A stretch of 64,000 nt of DNA from Moritella viscosa (GCA_000953735.1 LN554852.1:806001-870000); one strand, 5' to 3'. Numbered from the stretch's first letter, positions 1-10,394 are shown. Numbers and translations are program-made. The notes: a model not told the origin generated them from the letters alone.

Positions 1-977
1 ATCTTGCTATTAAAGGTGCTGCGCATTTTTATAAGAAGAAAGGCAAGCATATCATTACAAGTAAAATCGAGCATAAAGCTGTGCTTGATACTTGTCGCCA
101 ACTTGAGCGTGAAGGATACGAAGTTACTTATTTAGACCCGACTTCTGAAGGTCTAATTACGGTTGAAACCCTTGAAGCTGCAATTCGTGAAGATACAATC
201 ATTGTTAGTATCATGCACGTGAATAACGAAATCGGTGCGATTAATGATATCGCTGCATTGGGTGAACTTTGTCGCGCTAAGAAAGTCTTATTCCATGTAG
301 ATGCTGCGCAAAGTGCGGGCAAATTACCAATCGATTTCTCTGAGTTAAAAGTCGATATGTTATCGGTATCGGCACATAAAATTTATGGCCCTAAAGGTAT
401 TGGTGCATTGTACGTTCAACGTAAACCTCGTATCCGTCTAGAAGCACAAATGCACGGTGGCGGCCATGAACGTGGTATGCGTAGTGGTACATTACCAACT
501 CACCAAATTGTGGGTATGGGTGAAGCTTTCCGCATTGCTAAAGAAGAAATGCAAAAAGATAATGACCATGCTGAAGCATTACGTAAACGTTTCTGGGCAG
601 GTATCGCTGGTATCGAAGAAGTATATCTAAATGGTCATGCTGAACAACGTATCGTAAGTAATTTGAACGTAAGCTTCAACTTTGTTGAAGGTGAGTCATT
701 GATGATGGCACTGAAAGATCTCGCGGTTTCTTCAGGCTCAGCTTGTACATCTGCAAGTTTAGAACCGTCTTATGTACTACGTGCATTAGGTCTAAACGAT
801 GAAATGGCGCACAGCTCAATTCGTTTCTCATTCGGTCGTTTTACGACTGAAGAAGAAGTAGATTATGCAACTAGCATCATTGAAGAAAACATCAGTAAAC
901 TTCGTGAAATGTCACCTCTATGGGAGATGTTTAAAGATGGTATCGATTTAAGTACTATCGAGTGGGATCACCACTAA
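1..977 (+). CDS. iscS: Cysteine desulfurase IscS (5' end outside window)
   Basis: PLP-dependent cysteine desulfurase that removes sulfur from L-cysteine and passes the persulfide to IscU, and in other bacteria also to TusA, ThiI and FdhD. The reading frame is open from base 3, so the N-terminus lies left of the window. Visible landmarks are the PLP-stacking histidine in IEHKAVLD, the PLP lysine in [10 protein letters not shown] (bases 378-380) and the catalytic loop [11 protein letters not shown] with its cysteine at 744-746. The C-terminus ends in the acidic/aromatic tail usual for the housekeeping enzyme. It is first of the isc genes seen here; iscR would be expected just upstream but is not in the window. 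Confidence 0.97.
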   Translation, partial: LAIKGAAHFYKKKGKHIITSKIEHKAVLDTCRQLEREGYEVTYLDPTSEGLITVETLEAAIREDTIIVSIMHVNNEIGAINDIAALGELCRAKKVLFHVDAAQSAGKLPIDFSELKVDMLSVSAHKIYGPKGIGALYVQRKPRIRLEAQMHGGGHERGMRSGTLPTHQIVGMGEAFRIAKEEMQKDNDHAEALRKRFWAGIAGIEEVYLNGHAEQRIVSNLNVSFNFVEGESLMMALKDLAVSSGSACTSASLEPSYVLRALGLNDEMAHSSIRFSFGRFTTEEEVDYATSIIEENISKLREMSPLWEMFKDGIDLSTIEWDHH

Positions 978-1029
978 TTGTTCACCCTTGTTTCACGAAG
1001 ATTTATATTTAGTTTGAAGGAGTTATATC

Positions 1030-1413
1030 ATGGCTTATAGCGAAAAAGTAATCGACCATTATGAAAACCCACGTAACGTAGGTTCATTTGATAAAAATGA
1101 CCCATCTATCGCAACTGGTATGGTAGGCGCACCAGCGTGTGGCGACGTAATGAAATTACAACTTAAAATTAGTGATGACGGCATTATCGAAGATGCAAAA
1201 TTTAAAACTTATGGTTGTGGTTCAGCGATCGCATCAAGCTCACTTGTTACCGAATGGGTAAAAGGCAAGAGTATTGAGCAAGCTGGCGAAATCACCAATA
1301 TGACTATTGCTGAAGAGTTAGAGTTACCACCAGTGAAAATTCACTGTTCAATTCTTGCTGAAGATGCAATTAAAGCTGCAATTGATGATTACAAAAAGAA
1401 AAAAGTGTCTTAG
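1030..1413 (+). CDS. iscU: Fe-S cluster assembly scaffold IscU
   Basis: Scaffold on which IscS sulfur and iron are assembled into [2Fe-2S] clusters. Length 127 aa is normal. The three ligand cysteines fall at 37 (GAPACGD), 63 (YGCGS) and 106 (HCSILAED), the same numbering as E. coli. The LPPVK motif recognised by the HscA chaperone sits just before Cys106. A strong AAGGAG Shine-Dalgarno precedes the ATG. It lies 52 nt after iscS and 9 nt before iscA in the same operon. Confidence 0.98.
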   Translation: MAYSEKVIDHYENPRNVGSFDKNDPSIATGMVGAPACGDVMKLQLKISDDGIIEDAKFKTYGCGSAIASSSLVTEWVKGKSIEQAGEITNMTIAEELELPPVKIHCSILAEDAIKAAIDDYKKKKVS

Positions 1414-1422
1414 GAGCTAAAT

Positions 1423-1746
1423 ATGGCAGTTACCTTATCAGACTCTGCTGCAGCGCGTGTTGCTAGCTACCTTGATAAACGTGGTAAAGGTGCTGGTTTA
1501 CGCCTAGGTGTGAAAACATCTGGCTGCTCTGGTCTGGCTTATGTTCTTGAGTTTGTTGACGCTATTGACGAGAACGATGAAGTTTTTGTTGAAAAAGGCG
1601 TTACCGTTATCGTGGATAAAAAAAGCCTCGTATATCTTGATGGGATCGAATTAGATTTTGTTAAAGAAGGCCTTAATGAAGGGTTTGAATTTAACAATCC
1701 GAACCTGAAAGGCGAATGCGGCTGCGGTGAAAGCTTCAGCGTGTAA
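1423..1746 (+). CDS. iscA: A-type Fe-S carrier IscA
   Basis: A-type carrier protein that takes clusters or iron from the ISC machinery to apo-targets. 107 aa, with the three invariant cysteines at 35 (TSGCSG) and 99/101 (ECGCGESF), which defines the HesB/IscA family. TAGGAG precedes the ATG at a normal distance. It is the last gene before a terminator-like hairpin, so it probably closes a more highly expressed iscSUA segment. Confidence 0.97.
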   Translation: MAVTLSDSAAARVASYLDKRGKGAGLRLGVKTSGCSGLAYVLEFVDAIDENDEVFVEKGVTVIVDKKSLVYLDGIELDFVKEGLNEGFEFNNPNLKGECGCGESFSV

Positions 1747-1755
1747 TATTGATAC

Positions 1756-1787
1756 ACCCAAATAACCTCGTTATTTGGGTTTTGTTT
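1756..1787 (+). terminator. Intra-operon hairpin with T-tract between iscA and hscB
   Basis: An 11-bp perfect stem (1756-1766 with 1770-1780) closes a CTC loop and is followed by TTTGTTT. It has the form of an intrinsic terminator, yet it lies inside the isc operon, 28 nt before hscB. Partial read-through would lower HscB/HscA/Fdx relative to IscSUA. No separate promoter is obvious in the remaining 28 nt. Confidence 0.7.
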
Positions 1788-1815
1788 ATTTAATCTATCC
1801 ATTAAAGGTCGTCAG

Positions 1816-2334
1816 ATGAACCATTTTGAGTTGTTTGGTTTACCCGTTAATTTTGAACTAGATAGTGCCAGTTTAGCAACAACATATCGAGATTTACAGC
1901 GCACACTACACCCAGATAATTTTGCTAGCAGTAGTGAACGTGAGCATTTATTCGCTGTACAAAAATCTTCACAAGTTAACGATGCTTATTCCATTCTTAA
2001 GTCGCCTATTCTACGTGCTGAATATATCTTGGCCATTTGTCATGAAGACATTCGTGGCGAGCAAAAAACGCTGCAAGATCCGATATTTTTAATGCAACAA
2101 ATGGAACTGCACGAACGTCTTGAAGACATTCCTCATTCCTCTGATCCAGAACAAGAAATTACAGACTTTGATGATGAGTTAACATTATCAATTAAGCAAT
2201 ATTTGCAAGAGTTTAACGAATTGGTCAGTATTGAGCATTATAATGACGCGGCGAATGTAGTGCGTAAATTAAAGTTTGTTTATAAACTGCAAACACAATT
2301 AAGTACACTTGAAGATAGTTTACTTGATTATTAA
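1816..2334 (+). CDS. hscB: Co-chaperone HscB (Hsc20)
   Basis: J-domain co-chaperone that brings cluster-loaded IscU to HscA and stimulates its ATPase. 172 aa, the normal length. The HPD signature is at residues 32-34 (LHPDNF), inside an N-terminal J domain of about 75 residues; the rest is the three-helix IscU-binding domain. It is followed by hscA after 30 nt. The hairpin just upstream suggests it is expressed below iscSUA. Confidence 0.96.
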   Translation: MNHFELFGLPVNFELDSASLATTYRDLQRTLHPDNFASSSEREHLFAVQKSSQVNDAYSILKSPILRAEYILAICHEDIRGEQKTLQDPIFLMQQMELHERLEDIPHSSDPEQEITDFDDELTLSIKQYLQEFNELVSIEHYNDAANVVRKLKFVYKLQTQLSTLEDSLLDY

Positions 2335-2364
2335 TCAAATAATTTAAATTTAAGAACCTAAAAC

Positions 2365-4224
2365 ATGGCATTACTTCAAATTGCTGAACCGGGACAAGCG
2401 GCAGCACCTCATGAGCATAAACTTGCCGTTGGTATCGATCTAGGTACAACGAATTCATTAGTGGCAAGCGTCCGTAGTGGCAGTGCAGAAACGTTAGTTG
2501 ATAAGACTGGTCGAGATATTTTACCGTCAGTGGTTCGTTATACTACAGATTCAGTTGTTGTTGGTGACGACGCTGCACAACAAGCGATAACCGATCCAGA
2601 AAACACCATTTCATCGGTAAAGCGTTTGATGGGCAAAGCCCTCACAGATATTGATACTGCGCGTATTCCTAATGTACTTATTGAATCGGCATCGGGCCAA
2701 CCGTTAATTAAAACGGTGGCAGGTGAACTTAATCCAGTACAAGTATCTTCAGAAATTCTTAAAGCATTAGCAGCTCGTGCAACAGAGACACTTGCAGGTG
2801 AACTTAATGGCGTGGTAATCACTGTACCCGCCTATTTTGATGATGCACAACGTCAAGGTACAAAAGATGCTGCAAATATTGCAGGATTAAATGTTTTACG
2901 ATTATTAAACGAGCCAACTGCAGCCGCGATCGCGTATGGTTTAGATGCCGGTCAAGAAGGTATTATTGCGGTTTATGATCTGGGTGGCGGTACGTTTGAT
3001 ATATCCATTTTACGTCTGCATAAAGGTGTTTTTGAAGTTCTCGCTACAGGCGGTGACTCAGCGCTTGGTGGTGATGACTTTGATCATTTAGTTGTTGACT
3101 GGATCTGTGCTGAAGCTGGACTTGTGGGTGAGCAGTCGTTAGCGATGCAACGGCTGCTACTAACGGAAGCGAAACATGCGAAACAAGCACTAACAGATCA
3201 CGATAGTGTTGAGATTAATATCGCATTAGAAGCGGTTAATTGGCAGGGAATATTAGGTCGTTCAACATTTGAAGATCTTATTCAGCCATTGGTTAAACGT
3301 ACTTTATTAGCATGTCGTCGTTCGTTAAAAGATGCTGATATCAGTAAAGACGAAGTACTTGAAGTCGTTATGGTGGGCGGTTCAACACGTGTACCGTTGG
3401 TTCGTGGAAAAGTAGGTGAGTTCTTTGCACAAGAGCCACTGACAAGTATCAATCCAGATAAGGTTGTTGCAATTGGTGCTGCGATTCAGGCTGATGTACT
3501 AGTCGGTAACAAACCTGATTCAGACTTACTATTACTAGACGTGACACCGTTATCACTGGGCCTCGAAACTATGGGTAACCTAGTTGAAAAAGTGATCCCA
3601 CGTAATACCACAATACCAGTAGCGCGTGCTCAAGAGTTTACCACGTTTAAAGATGGTCAAACGGCAATGTCAATCCACGTGTTGCAAGGTGAGCGTGAAT
3701 TAGTTGATGATTGCCGCTCATTAGCGCGTTTCTCGTTAACCGGTATTCCACCAATGGCGGCAGGAGCTGCGCATATTCGTGTTACTTTTCAAGTTGATGC
3801 GGATGGATTGTTAAGTGTATCCGCGATGGAGAAATCATCGGGTGTGTCTGCTTCTATCCAAGTTAAACCATCGTATGGTTTAAGTGATGATGAAGTTACT
3901 AACATGCTTAAAGATTCAATGACATATGCGAAAGAAGATGTCACAGCGCGTATGTTAGCAGAACAACAGCTAGAAGCAGACCGTGTAATGGAAAGCCTGA
4001 TCGTTGCCTTACAACAAGATGGCAAAGCATTACTATCTGATGAAGAGCAATCTGCCATTGAAACAGCGATCCAAACGCTTTATCAGATCCGTCAAGGTGA
4101 TGATAGAGATGCGATTGAAAAAGAAATTGAAACAGTCGATAAATTAACACAAGATTTTGCTGCTCGTCGTATGGATGCATCAATCCGTAAAGCGTTGCAG
4201 GGTCAGTCGGTAGATAAGGTCTAA
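2365..4224 (+). CDS. hscA: Hsp70-type chaperone HscA
   Basis: Specialised Hsp70 that binds the LPPVK motif of IscU and drives cluster transfer. 619 aa. The Hsp70 ATPase signatures are present: [13 protein letters not shown] near residue 24, [14 protein letters not shown] near 200 and [13 protein letters not shown] near 335. The substrate-binding domain and helical lid follow. It ends 3 nt before fdx, consistent with translational coupling hscA-fdx. Confidence 0.97.
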   Translation: MALLQIAEPGQAAAPHEHKLAVGIDLGTTNSLVASVRSGSAETLVDKTGRDILPSVVRYTTDSVVVGDDAAQQAITDPENTISSVKRLMGKALTDIDTARIPNVLIESASGQPLIKTVAGELNPVQVSSEILKALAARATETLAGELNGVVITVPAYFDDAQRQGTKDAANIAGLNVLRLLNEPTAAAIAYGLDAGQEGIIAVYDLGGGTFDISILRLHKGVFEVLATGGDSALGGDDFDHLVVDWICAEAGLVGEQSLAMQRLLLTEAKHAKQALTDHDSVEINIALEAVNWQGILGRSTFEDLIQPLVKRTLLACRRSLKDADISKDEVLEVVMVGGSTRVPLVRGKVGEFFAQEPLTSINPDKVVAIGAAIQADVLVGNKPDSDLLLLDVTPLSLGLETMGNLVEKVIPRNTTIPVARAQEFTTFKDGQTAMSIHVLQGERELVDDCRSLARFSLTGIPPMAAGAAHIRVTFQVDADGLLSVSAMEKSSGVSASIQVKPSYGLSDDEVTNMLKDSMTYAKEDVTARMLAEQQLEADRVMESLIVALQQDGKALLSDEEQSAIETAIQTLYQIRQGDDRDAIEKEIETVDKLTQDFAARRMDASIRKALQGQSVDKV

Positions 4225-4227
4225 GAA

Positions 4228-4566
4228 ATGCCAAAAGTTATATTTTTACCTCATGAAGATTTATGCCCAGAAGGTCTCTCTGTAGAGGTTGAAAAAGGTG
4301 AAACGATCCTTGATGTTGCATTAAGGAACAAAATTATCATTGAGCATGCTTGTGAGAAATCATGCGCCTGTACTACTTGTCATGTTATCGTACGTGAAGG
4401 CTTTGATTCATTAGAAGAAAGTGATGAACTTGAAGATGACATGTTAGATAAAGCATGGGGTTTAGAACCTGACTCTCGTTTAGGTTGCCAAGCGATCGTC
4501 GAAGATGAAGATTTGGTTGTAGAGATCCCTAAATACACGATCAACATGGTATCTGAAAGTCATTAA
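4228..4566 (+). CDS. fdx: [2Fe-2S] ferredoxin Fdx (isc type)
   Basis: Adrenodoxin-type ferredoxin that supplies electrons for cluster assembly on IscU. 112 aa; ligand cysteines at 42, 48, 51 and 87, identical in spacing to E. coli Fdx, with the extra Cys46 also present (ACEKSCACTTC). The start lies 3 nt after the hscA stop. The protein is acidic, as expected. Confidence 0.97.
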   Translation: MPKVIFLPHEDLCPEGLSVEVEKGETILDVALRNKIIIEHACEKSCACTTCHVIVREGFDSLEESDELEDDMLDKAWGLEPDSRLGCQAIVEDEDLVVEIPKYTINMVSESH

Positions 4567-4674
4567 TTGTTAAGCTAAGGTGTCTTTATCCTACGCATAA
4601 ATAGCGTAAGCAAACTAAACTGAAAGTAACTGTGCAGCCTATGTGTTGTTGCGTATATTTTTAGGGAGGTTTTT

Positions 4675-4872
4675 ATGGCATTAGCGTGGTCGGATAGTAC
4701 AGAGATTGCCATTACATTAGCTGAAAATTATCCAGAGCAAGATCCACAGCAAGTAAGGTTTACAGACTTGCGTCGGATGATATTAGGGTTGGACGATTTT
4801 ACCGATGATCCTAATCATTGTGGTGAAAGAGTACTTGAAGCCGTGATGCTTGCTTGGATTGATGAATATTAA
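4675..4872 (+). CDS. iscX: Fe-S assembly protein IscX (YfhJ)
   Basis: Small acidic protein of 65 aa that binds IscS and modulates desulfurase activity. The family pattern is recognisable: W-x-D near the N-terminus, the L-A-E-x-Y-P-E segment, the F-T-D-L segment and the C-terminal EAV-x-x-AW-x-D-E. A very good AGGGAGG ribosome site lies just upstream. A 108-nt spacer separates it from fdx, and a strong terminator follows, so it ends the isc transcript. Confidence 0.95.
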   Translation: MALAWSDSTEIAITLAENYPEQDPQQVRFTDLRRMILGLDDFTDDPNHCGERVLEAVMLAWIDEY

Positions 4873-4895
4873 CTATTTAATCGTTAATACAGAAT

Positions 4896-4936
4896 AAGCC
4901 CATAGTTAGTATTATGCTGACTATGGGCTTTTTTTG
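4896..4936 (+). terminator. Intrinsic terminator after iscX
   Basis: Stem 4896-4908 pairs with 4918-4930 (13 bp, one wobble) and runs into a TTTTTTT tract. It ends the isc operon; pepB therefore has its own promoter. Confidence 0.88.
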
Positions 4937-5019
4937 TTGATTAACTTGTTAATATGAAAGCTAAAATATCTTATATACATCATAAAGTATTACTGACACG
5001 TCTAAATTAAGGATATTCA

Positions 5020-6330
5020 ATGAAGGATTTCATGAGCGTTGAGCTAACGCTCGCTCCCGCGGACAGTTTTTGGGGTGATAATGCATTAGTGAGTTTTAAT
5101 GCTGGTGTCGCCTCTATTCACCTTGGTGGAGATAGTGCAGATTTTGGAGCTGAGAGTGCATTACAAGTACAACGTGCGGCACGTAAGCTATCCAATCAAG
5201 GGATAGGAAAAGTAACCTTAAAAGGTGAGTTATGGAATACTGAATTACGTATTGCATTTGATCAAGGTTATTACACAGCTAAAGAAAATCAGCAAGCTTG
5301 CTTTGGTTTAGATCAAGTGAGTAGCATTGAAAAAAAGGCGTTCACTGATTTTCAACAAGCAAGCCATTGGGTACGTAAAACCATTAATACCGATGCTGAA
5401 GAAATGTTTCCGATTAAATTAGCGCAAAGCGCTGCTGATTTGTTATTACAATTGGCACCTGAATCGATCACTTACAAGATTATTGCGGGTGACGAATTAT
5501 TAACACACGGTTTCACCGGTATTCACACTGTTGGTCGTGGTAGTCAGCACCCGCCAGCAATGTTGCAATTAGATTTTAACCCAACTGGCAGTGGGGATGC
5601 GCCAATTTCGACAGCATTAGTCGGTAAGGGCATTACCTTTGACTCGGGGGGGTACAGCATTAAACCTTCTGATGGTATGGCTGTAATGAAAAGTGACATG
5701 GGCGGTGCGGCAACATTGACGGGTGCATTGGCATTAGCAATCAGCCAGGGCTTAAATCAACGCGTGCAGCTATTCTTATGCTGTGCAGAAAACATGATTA
5801 GCAGTAATGCATTTAAACTTGGCGATATCATTACGTACAAAAATGATATTACTGTAGAAGTACTTAATACTGATGCTGAAGGCCGCTTAGTACTAGCTGA
5901 CGGTTTACTTGCAGCAGAAGAAAACTCGCCGCAACGTTTGATTGACGCCGCCACATTGACAGGTGCTGCTAAGATGGCGCTTGGCCGTGATTATAATGCG
6001 GTATTTGGTTTTGATCAGCGCTTTGTTAATTTATTACTAGCGAATGCGAAAGCAGAAAATGAATTTGCTTGGCAACTACCGCTAGAAAAATGGCATCAAC
6101 AACAACTACCATCAAGTTTTGCTGATATGGCTAATATCCATGCAGGTGAAGGTCGTGCTGGTGCATCTACAGCGGCTGCTTTCTTATCGCGTTTTGTGCG
6201 TGAAGATGGGCAAGGTTGGTTACATTTAGATTTAGCTGGTTGTTATCAAAAATCGGCGAATGATTTATGGGCAACGGGTGCGAAAGGACATGGTATTCGT
6301 ACATTAGCCAAAACGTTATTAGACGCTTAG
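5020..6330 (+). CDS. pepB: Peptidase B, M17 leucyl aminopeptidase family
   Basis: Cytosolic broad-specificity aminopeptidase with a two-metal centre. 436 aa, close to E. coli PepB. The C-terminal catalytic domain shows GKGITFDSGGYSIKP, SDMGGAATLTGA and the M17 signature NTDAEGRLVLADGL, which together carry the metal ligands and catalytic Lys/Arg. The start at 5020 has AAGGA at a good distance; a second ATG at 5032 is possible. The iscX-pepB order is the enterobacterial one. A terminator shared with fadE follows. Confidence 0.94.
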   Translation: MKDFMSVELTLAPADSFWGDNALVSFNAGVASIHLGGDSADFGAESALQVQRAARKLSNQGIGKVTLKGELWNTELRIAFDQGYYTAKENQQACFGLDQVSSIEKKAFTDFQQASHWVRKTINTDAEEMFPIKLAQSAADLLLQLAPESITYKIIAGDELLTHGFTGIHTVGRGSQHPPAMLQLDFNPTGSGDAPISTALVGKGITFDSGGYSIKPSDGMAVMKSDMGGAATLTGALALAISQGLNQRVQLFLCCAENMISSNAFKLGDIITYKNDITVEVLNTDAEGRLVLADGLLAAEENSPQRLIDAATLTGAAKMALGRDYNAVFGFDQRFVNLLLANAKAENEFAWQLPLEKWHQQQLPSSFADMANIHAGEGRAGASTAAAFLSRFVREDGQGWLHLDLAGCYQKSANDLWATGAKGHGIRTLAKTLLDA

Positions 6331-6358
6331 CTTAGGGCTTAAATTTTTGTGGTATAAA

Positions 6359-6400
6359 TAAAAATCCCACTGCCATCAATGATGAACAGTGGGATTTTTT
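6359..6400. terminator. Bidirectional terminator between pepB and fadE
   Basis: A 13-bp stem (6360-6372 with 6387-6399) is flanked by an A-run on the left and a T-run on the right. It can stop transcripts from both convergent genes. Confidence 0.87.
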
Positions 6401-6449
6401 ATGTTGCGATTAACCGTTACTGATTAATCGCAACTTGTTTCGTAACGAC

Positions 6450-8966
6450 TTAAGCAATAGCTTCAGTTTTTACTTTTTTATTTTTAGCTGGTTTCGCTGT
6501 GCCATTTGCACGTGCACGCCAGTCACCGTTTAGTTGGTTCACTAACGATTTATCTGCAGCAAGTACTTCAGGGTCAAAGTCATCAACGTTAATTGTACGT
6601 AAACGACCAACTTCAGCCTCTTTCAGTAGTTCCGCTTCATCAGCTGTGATCTGCTTGTTAGCCAGTGCTTCATCAGCAAATTTGTCGAGGAAGATAAATG
6701 GTAATTTAACACCATTCTCTTTACAAACACGGATGAAGATAGGTTCAGCAACGATGATGTCTCTCAAGGCTTTCTCTTGTAGACCAACAGGGTTACCTTC
6801 TTCTTCTGTTAAGTACATGTCTGTTGCTAGACGGCTACGGGCTTCAGAAGGAACTTGTAGTAAACCAGCAACAACATGGTCTAACGTGTCAGTAGGGCGC
6901 GATAGACGCGTACCTGCTGGCAATACCATTGCACGAAGTGCGATACCTACAACACGAACAGGGAAGTTACGTAATAATTCATCAATGGCTTGCTCAGCTT
7001 TAAATAATGAATCTTGTAGTGCCCAATGAACGAATGGTAAATCATCTTTTTGGCGACCTTCATCTTCAAAACGTTTTAGCGTTGCAGATGATAAGTATAG
7101 CTGACTTAAGATGTCACCTAAACGTGCTGAAACTCGTTCTTTACGTTTCAGCTCACCACCGAGAACACCCATAGCTACATCAGATAGGAAGGCTAAGTTG
7201 GCACTTAAACGGTTCATCTGCTGGTAGTATTGTGCAGTTTCATCTTTAAATGGTGCTGCAGAACCTTTACCGTTGGTAATACCCATTACAAATGAACGGA
7301 AGAAGTTAGACATTGCAAAGCCGATATGACCGAATAAAGCTGCATCAAAATCTTGTAGACCTTTCTTATGATCTTCAAGTGCTGCTGCATTTAGTTCTGG
7401 TAATACGAACGGATGACAACGGATTGCACCTTGACCATAAATGATCAGGTTACGAGTCAGAATGTTTGCACCTTCAACCGTAATTGCAACTGGAGCTGCT
7501 TGGTAACCACGACCTGCCATGTTGTTTGGACCAAGACAGATACCTTTACCACCTGAAATGTCCATTGCATCGATCGCACATTTTTGTGCGCGGTCGGTTA
7601 AATGCATTTTAATAATCGCAGTGATTACTGATGGTTTCTCACCTAAATCAATAGCACTTGTCGTTAGCGTTGATGCTGCGCCCATAAGGTAAGCATTACC
7701 ACCGATACGTGCTAGCGGCTCTTCGATGCCTTCCATTTTACCAATCGCAACTTTAAATTGACGACGGATAGCAGTGTAAGACCCCATGCCTACTGCTGCT
7801 AGCTTAACTGCACCAGCAGAACATGAAGGTAGGGTAATACCACGACCAACAGATAGACATTCAACCAGCATACGCCAGCCTTGACCAGCCATTTCCGGAC
7901 CACCAATAATATAATCTAATGGTACGAATACTTCGTTACCTTTAGTTGGACCATTTTGGAACGGTAAGTTAAGTGGGAAGTGACGACGACCAGTTACAAC
8001 ACCTGGGATATCCGTAGGGATAAGTGCACAAGTAATACCGATGTCTTCTTTATCACCAAGTAGGCCGTCTGGGTCGCGCAGTTTAATCGCAAGACCAAGT
8101 ACAGTCGCAACAGGTGCTAAAGTAATATAACGTTTGTTCCAAGTCAGTTTCATACCGAGAACTTCTTTACCTTCGAATTCGCCTTTACATACGATACCGA
8201 AATCAGGGATTGCACCTGCATCAGAACCGGCTTCAGGGCTTGTTAGTGCGAAACATGGAATTTCATCACCAACCGCAAGACGTGGAAGGTAGTAATCTTG
8301 TTGCTCTTTAGTACCATAGTGCTGTAATAGTTCACCAGGCCCTAATGAGTTCGGTACACCAACTGTGCTCGCCATTACTGCGCTTGAGCCAGTTAATTTT
8401 TGTAGTACCATTGATTGTGCTAATGCAGAAAATTCTAGACCACCGTATTTTTTCTTGATGATCATGGCGAAGAAACCTTTAGTCTTAAGGAATTCCCATA
8501 ATTCTGGAGGTAAGTCGGCACGATTATGCGTGATGTCAAACTCATCAGCCATGCGACATGCTTCTTCAACGGGACCGTCAAGGAAAGCTCGCTCTTCAGC
8601 TGTTAACGCTGGCGCTGGCACATTGTGCAGTTTTTCCCAATTTGGCTTACCGCTGAATAGGTCTGCATCCCACCAAGTTGTACCGGCTTCTAATGCTTCA
8701 GTCTCTGTTTGAGACATTTCAGGCATGATTTTACGAAAGCCTTTTAAAATAGGCGCTGTTAAATAGCCTTGACGAATACTGGTTATATTTAATGGTATCG
8801 CAATTACAGCTGTTATTATCCAAATAGCTAATGGCACATCACCGAAATATGAAACGGCTGCAAGTGCAACAAAAAACGCACCGGTAAAAGCAGCTAATGA
8901 TGCTCTTTGGTAAGATAATGTACCAAATATTGCCACTAAGGCTAATAGTGAAATTGTGGTTGCCAT
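6450..8966 (-). CDS. fadE: Acyl-CoA dehydrogenase FadE
   Basis: FAD-dependent acyl-CoA dehydrogenase that catalyses the first oxidation step of fatty-acid beta-oxidation. 838 aa, in the range of the large FadE subfamily (E. coli 814). Two hydrophobic segments at residues 4-55 anchor the N-terminus. The acyl-CoA dehydrogenase core starts near residue 130 and includes [14 protein letters not shown], and the long C-terminal extension is typical of FadE. The C-terminal tail is lysine- and alanine-rich. A FadR-like operator lies 38-54 nt upstream of the ATG, which fits repression in the absence of long-chain acyl-CoA. Confidence 0.96.
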   Translation of the reverse strand: MATTISLLALVAIFGTLSYQRASLAAFTGAFFVALAAVSYFGDVPLAIWIITAVIAIPLNITSIRQGYLTAPILKGFRKIMPEMSQTETEALEAGTTWWDADLFSGKPNWEKLHNVPAPALTAEERAFLDGPVEEACRMADEFDITHNRADLPPELWEFLKTKGFFAMIIKKKYGGLEFSALAQSMVLQKLTGSSAVMASTVGVPNSLGPGELLQHYGTKEQQDYYLPRLAVGDEIPCFALTSPEAGSDAGAIPDFGIVCKGEFEGKEVLGMKLTWNKRYITLAPVATVLGLAIKLRDPDGLLGDKEDIGITCALIPTDIPGVVTGRRHFPLNLPFQNGPTKGNEVFVPLDYIIGGPEMAGQGWRMLVECLSVGRGITLPSCSAGAVKLAAVGMGSYTAIRRQFKVAIGKMEGIEEPLARIGGNAYLMGAASTLTTSAIDLGEKPSVITAIIKMHLTDRAQKCAIDAMDISGGKGICLGPNNMAGRGYQAAPVAITVEGANILTRNLIIYGQGAIRCHPFVLPELNAAALEDHKKGLQDFDAALFGHIGFAMSNFFRSFVMGITNGKGSAAPFKDETAQYYQQMNRLSANLAFLSDVAMGVLGGELKRKERVSARLGDILSQLYLSSATLKRFEDEGRQKDDLPFVHWALQDSLFKAEQAIDELLRNFPVRVVGIALRAMVLPAGTRLSRPTDTLDHVVAGLLQVPSEARSRLATDMYLTEEEGNPVGLQEKALRDIIVAEPIFIRVCKENGVKLPFIFLDKFADEALANKQITADEAELLKEAEVGRLRTINVDDFDPEVLAADKSLVNQLNGDWRARANGTAKPAKNKKVKTEAIA

Positions 8967-9003
8967 GATTTTCTCCTTTCATTAAGCAACTAAATAGCAA
9001 AGT

Positions 9004-9020
9004 CAGAGGTCAGACCAGAA
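9004..9020 (-). promoter_or_regulatory. FadR-like operator in the fadE leader
   Basis: On the minus strand the site reads TTCTGGTCTGACCTCTG. It keeps the CTGGTCTGACC core of the FadR consensus recalled from E. coli and vibrios. It lies just upstream of fadE, a classic FadR target. Binding is inferred, not shown. Confidence 0.6.
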
Positions 9021-9290
9021 CGCTGGTTTGAGTATTAGTTCTAGTTGATAATTATTCAATTAGCAAGTTTTTTACATGTATTTTACATACTATTTATAGA
9101 ACCTGCCGCTAAACGCTTGTTTTTAACCTATTGGGTTTACAAGTGTTCACCGATAATAGCGCTATTGAATTGATAATTTAATTGCCTATTTATTTTTATT
9201 TTAGGTCAATAGGGTCAATAAATGGTGATTTTTAGTACTCACTATTGGGTATTAAGTGGATGTTAACTAAGCACTTTATCAGGTTCTGTC
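9021..9290. other. Gene-free stretch upstream of fadE up to the IS island
   Basis: AT-rich and without a credible ORF. It holds the presumed fadE promoter region, an imperfect hairpin near 9117-9142 without a T-tract, and at 9274-9290 the island junction: CTTTATCA followed by GGTTCTGTC, which resembles the ISL3-type end at 12095. Confidence 0.5.
9274..9281. repeat. Left copy of 8-bp direct repeat flanking the island
   Basis: CTTTATCA here and again at 13463-13470. The left copy is followed directly by GGTTCTGTC, the same bases that begin the ISL3-family end at 12095. ISL3 elements typically duplicate 8 bp, so this may be the original target duplication. Confidence 0.4.
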
Positions 9291-10394
9291 GGCTTTGTTG
9301 CAACACTCAATCTCACTTGTCTTTGAATGTGATCAGGCAACTCGGTAGCTATTGGGCATCCCGAGATGAGTGAAGCGATTTAATATGGAACAACCTAATA
9401 ATATTTCCTGATTTTGATTACTAAAATTTCTACTGTGTAACTTATTCCCAAGTATTTTTTTATACCTCTGCATCGCAGTTTCTGACACATTTCGCCGTCC
9501 ATAATGCCGAAGTTTCTGCCAGCGCATTATCCCTAAAGCAAAGCTTTCAATTAAATTACTCATTCGTTTTGAATGATGGAACTCATCCGCAAACGTATTA
9601 TCTTTCGGCGGAATGATAATTTGTGCATCTGGAAAGTACTTTTCCAATGTTTGATAAACAGCGTTGGTGTCATACATTTTATCTGCGGTAATATGCTCGA
9701 CAGCTACTGTAATTTGAGCACAAATAGCATCAACAATCTGGTCATCCATCTCGTCTTTATGCGTTAAGACTGCACTTTCAATTATGTGGTTACCATTAAC
9801 CCCAAAATGCGCTTTACGCCAACTTCGTTTGGCGTTCACCTTATGCTTTTCCTGATGCCCCTCATCCCGACCAAATCGCTTTAAGCCTGTAGAATCAATG
9901 GCGATAGCGACGATGTCATCGTCCATCTTTTCATTTCGTTTAAATTTAGGTGTATCAAAACCTAGCTGGAAAAGCCGCTTCGAAAGTAATGTATAGTCTG
10001 GACATTGAAGGTTATCGGCGCTGAACATCTCAAGTATATTTTCGATAAATCCCAGCGTTTGACGTAAAGGTAATCTGAATACCATACGTAAGTAATGACA
10101 AGCTTCTATCGTGCTATTTGGGTATTTAACTGTTGAACCAGTACCATCATAAATACGCACATCATCTTGCCAAGATTTCAACGTTTCCTCCGATATCCAA
10201 ATATCTATTCGACCTCTGTTTTTGAGGGCGTTGTTATAATCTGAATAATTACGTTGTCGGTAAGTATGCTTCTTAGTTTGGTTGTATTTGTAAGGCATTT
10301 GTTAAATCATACTGATATGAAAGGTCGATTAAAATAATAACCGACCCTGCTGGCATTGCCTAATTGATGATTTGTTGAGCGCTGCTACAAAGCC
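9291..10394 (-). mobile_element. IS5-family insertion sequence (IS903-like), copy 1
   Basis: 1104-bp element with imperfect terminal inverted repeats; the first 20 bp of the two ends match at 17 positions (GGCTTTGTTGCAACACTCAA versus GGCTTTGTAGCAGCGCTCAA). One transposase gene fills it. No 9-bp target duplication is seen (left flank GGTTCTGTC, right flank TATCATAAT), so the original flanks have been rearranged. A second copy with the same orientation lies at 12360-13463. Confidence 0.9.
9333..10298 (-). CDS. IS5-family (IS903 group) DDE transposase, copy 1
   Basis: 321-aa DDE transposase. The first Asp is in AIDSTGLKRF, the second in ADKMYDTN and the Glu in the Y-R-E-K block YGRRNVSETAMQRYK. 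The C-terminus GMPNSYRVA resembles the ending of IS903 transposases. The frame is intact, so the element may be active. It differs from copy 2 at two residues (Arg versus Lys in MVFRLPL and in LHSRNFS). Confidence 0.94.
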   Translation of the reverse strand: MPYKYNQTKKHTYRQRNYSDYNNALKNRGRIDIWISEETLKSWQDDVRIYDGTGSTVKYPNSTIEACHYLRMVFRLPLRQTLGFIENILEMFSADNLQCPDYTLLSKRLFQLGFDTPKFKRNEKMDDDIVAIAIDSTGLKRFGRDEGHQEKHKVNAKRSWRKAHFGVNGNHIIESAVLTHKDEMDDQIVDAICAQITVAVEHITADKMYDTNAVYQTLEKYFPDAQIIIPPKDNTFADEFHHSKRMSNLIESFALGIMRWQKLRHYGRRNVSETAMQRYKKILGNKLHSRNFSNQNQEILLGCSILNRFTHLGMPNSYRVA

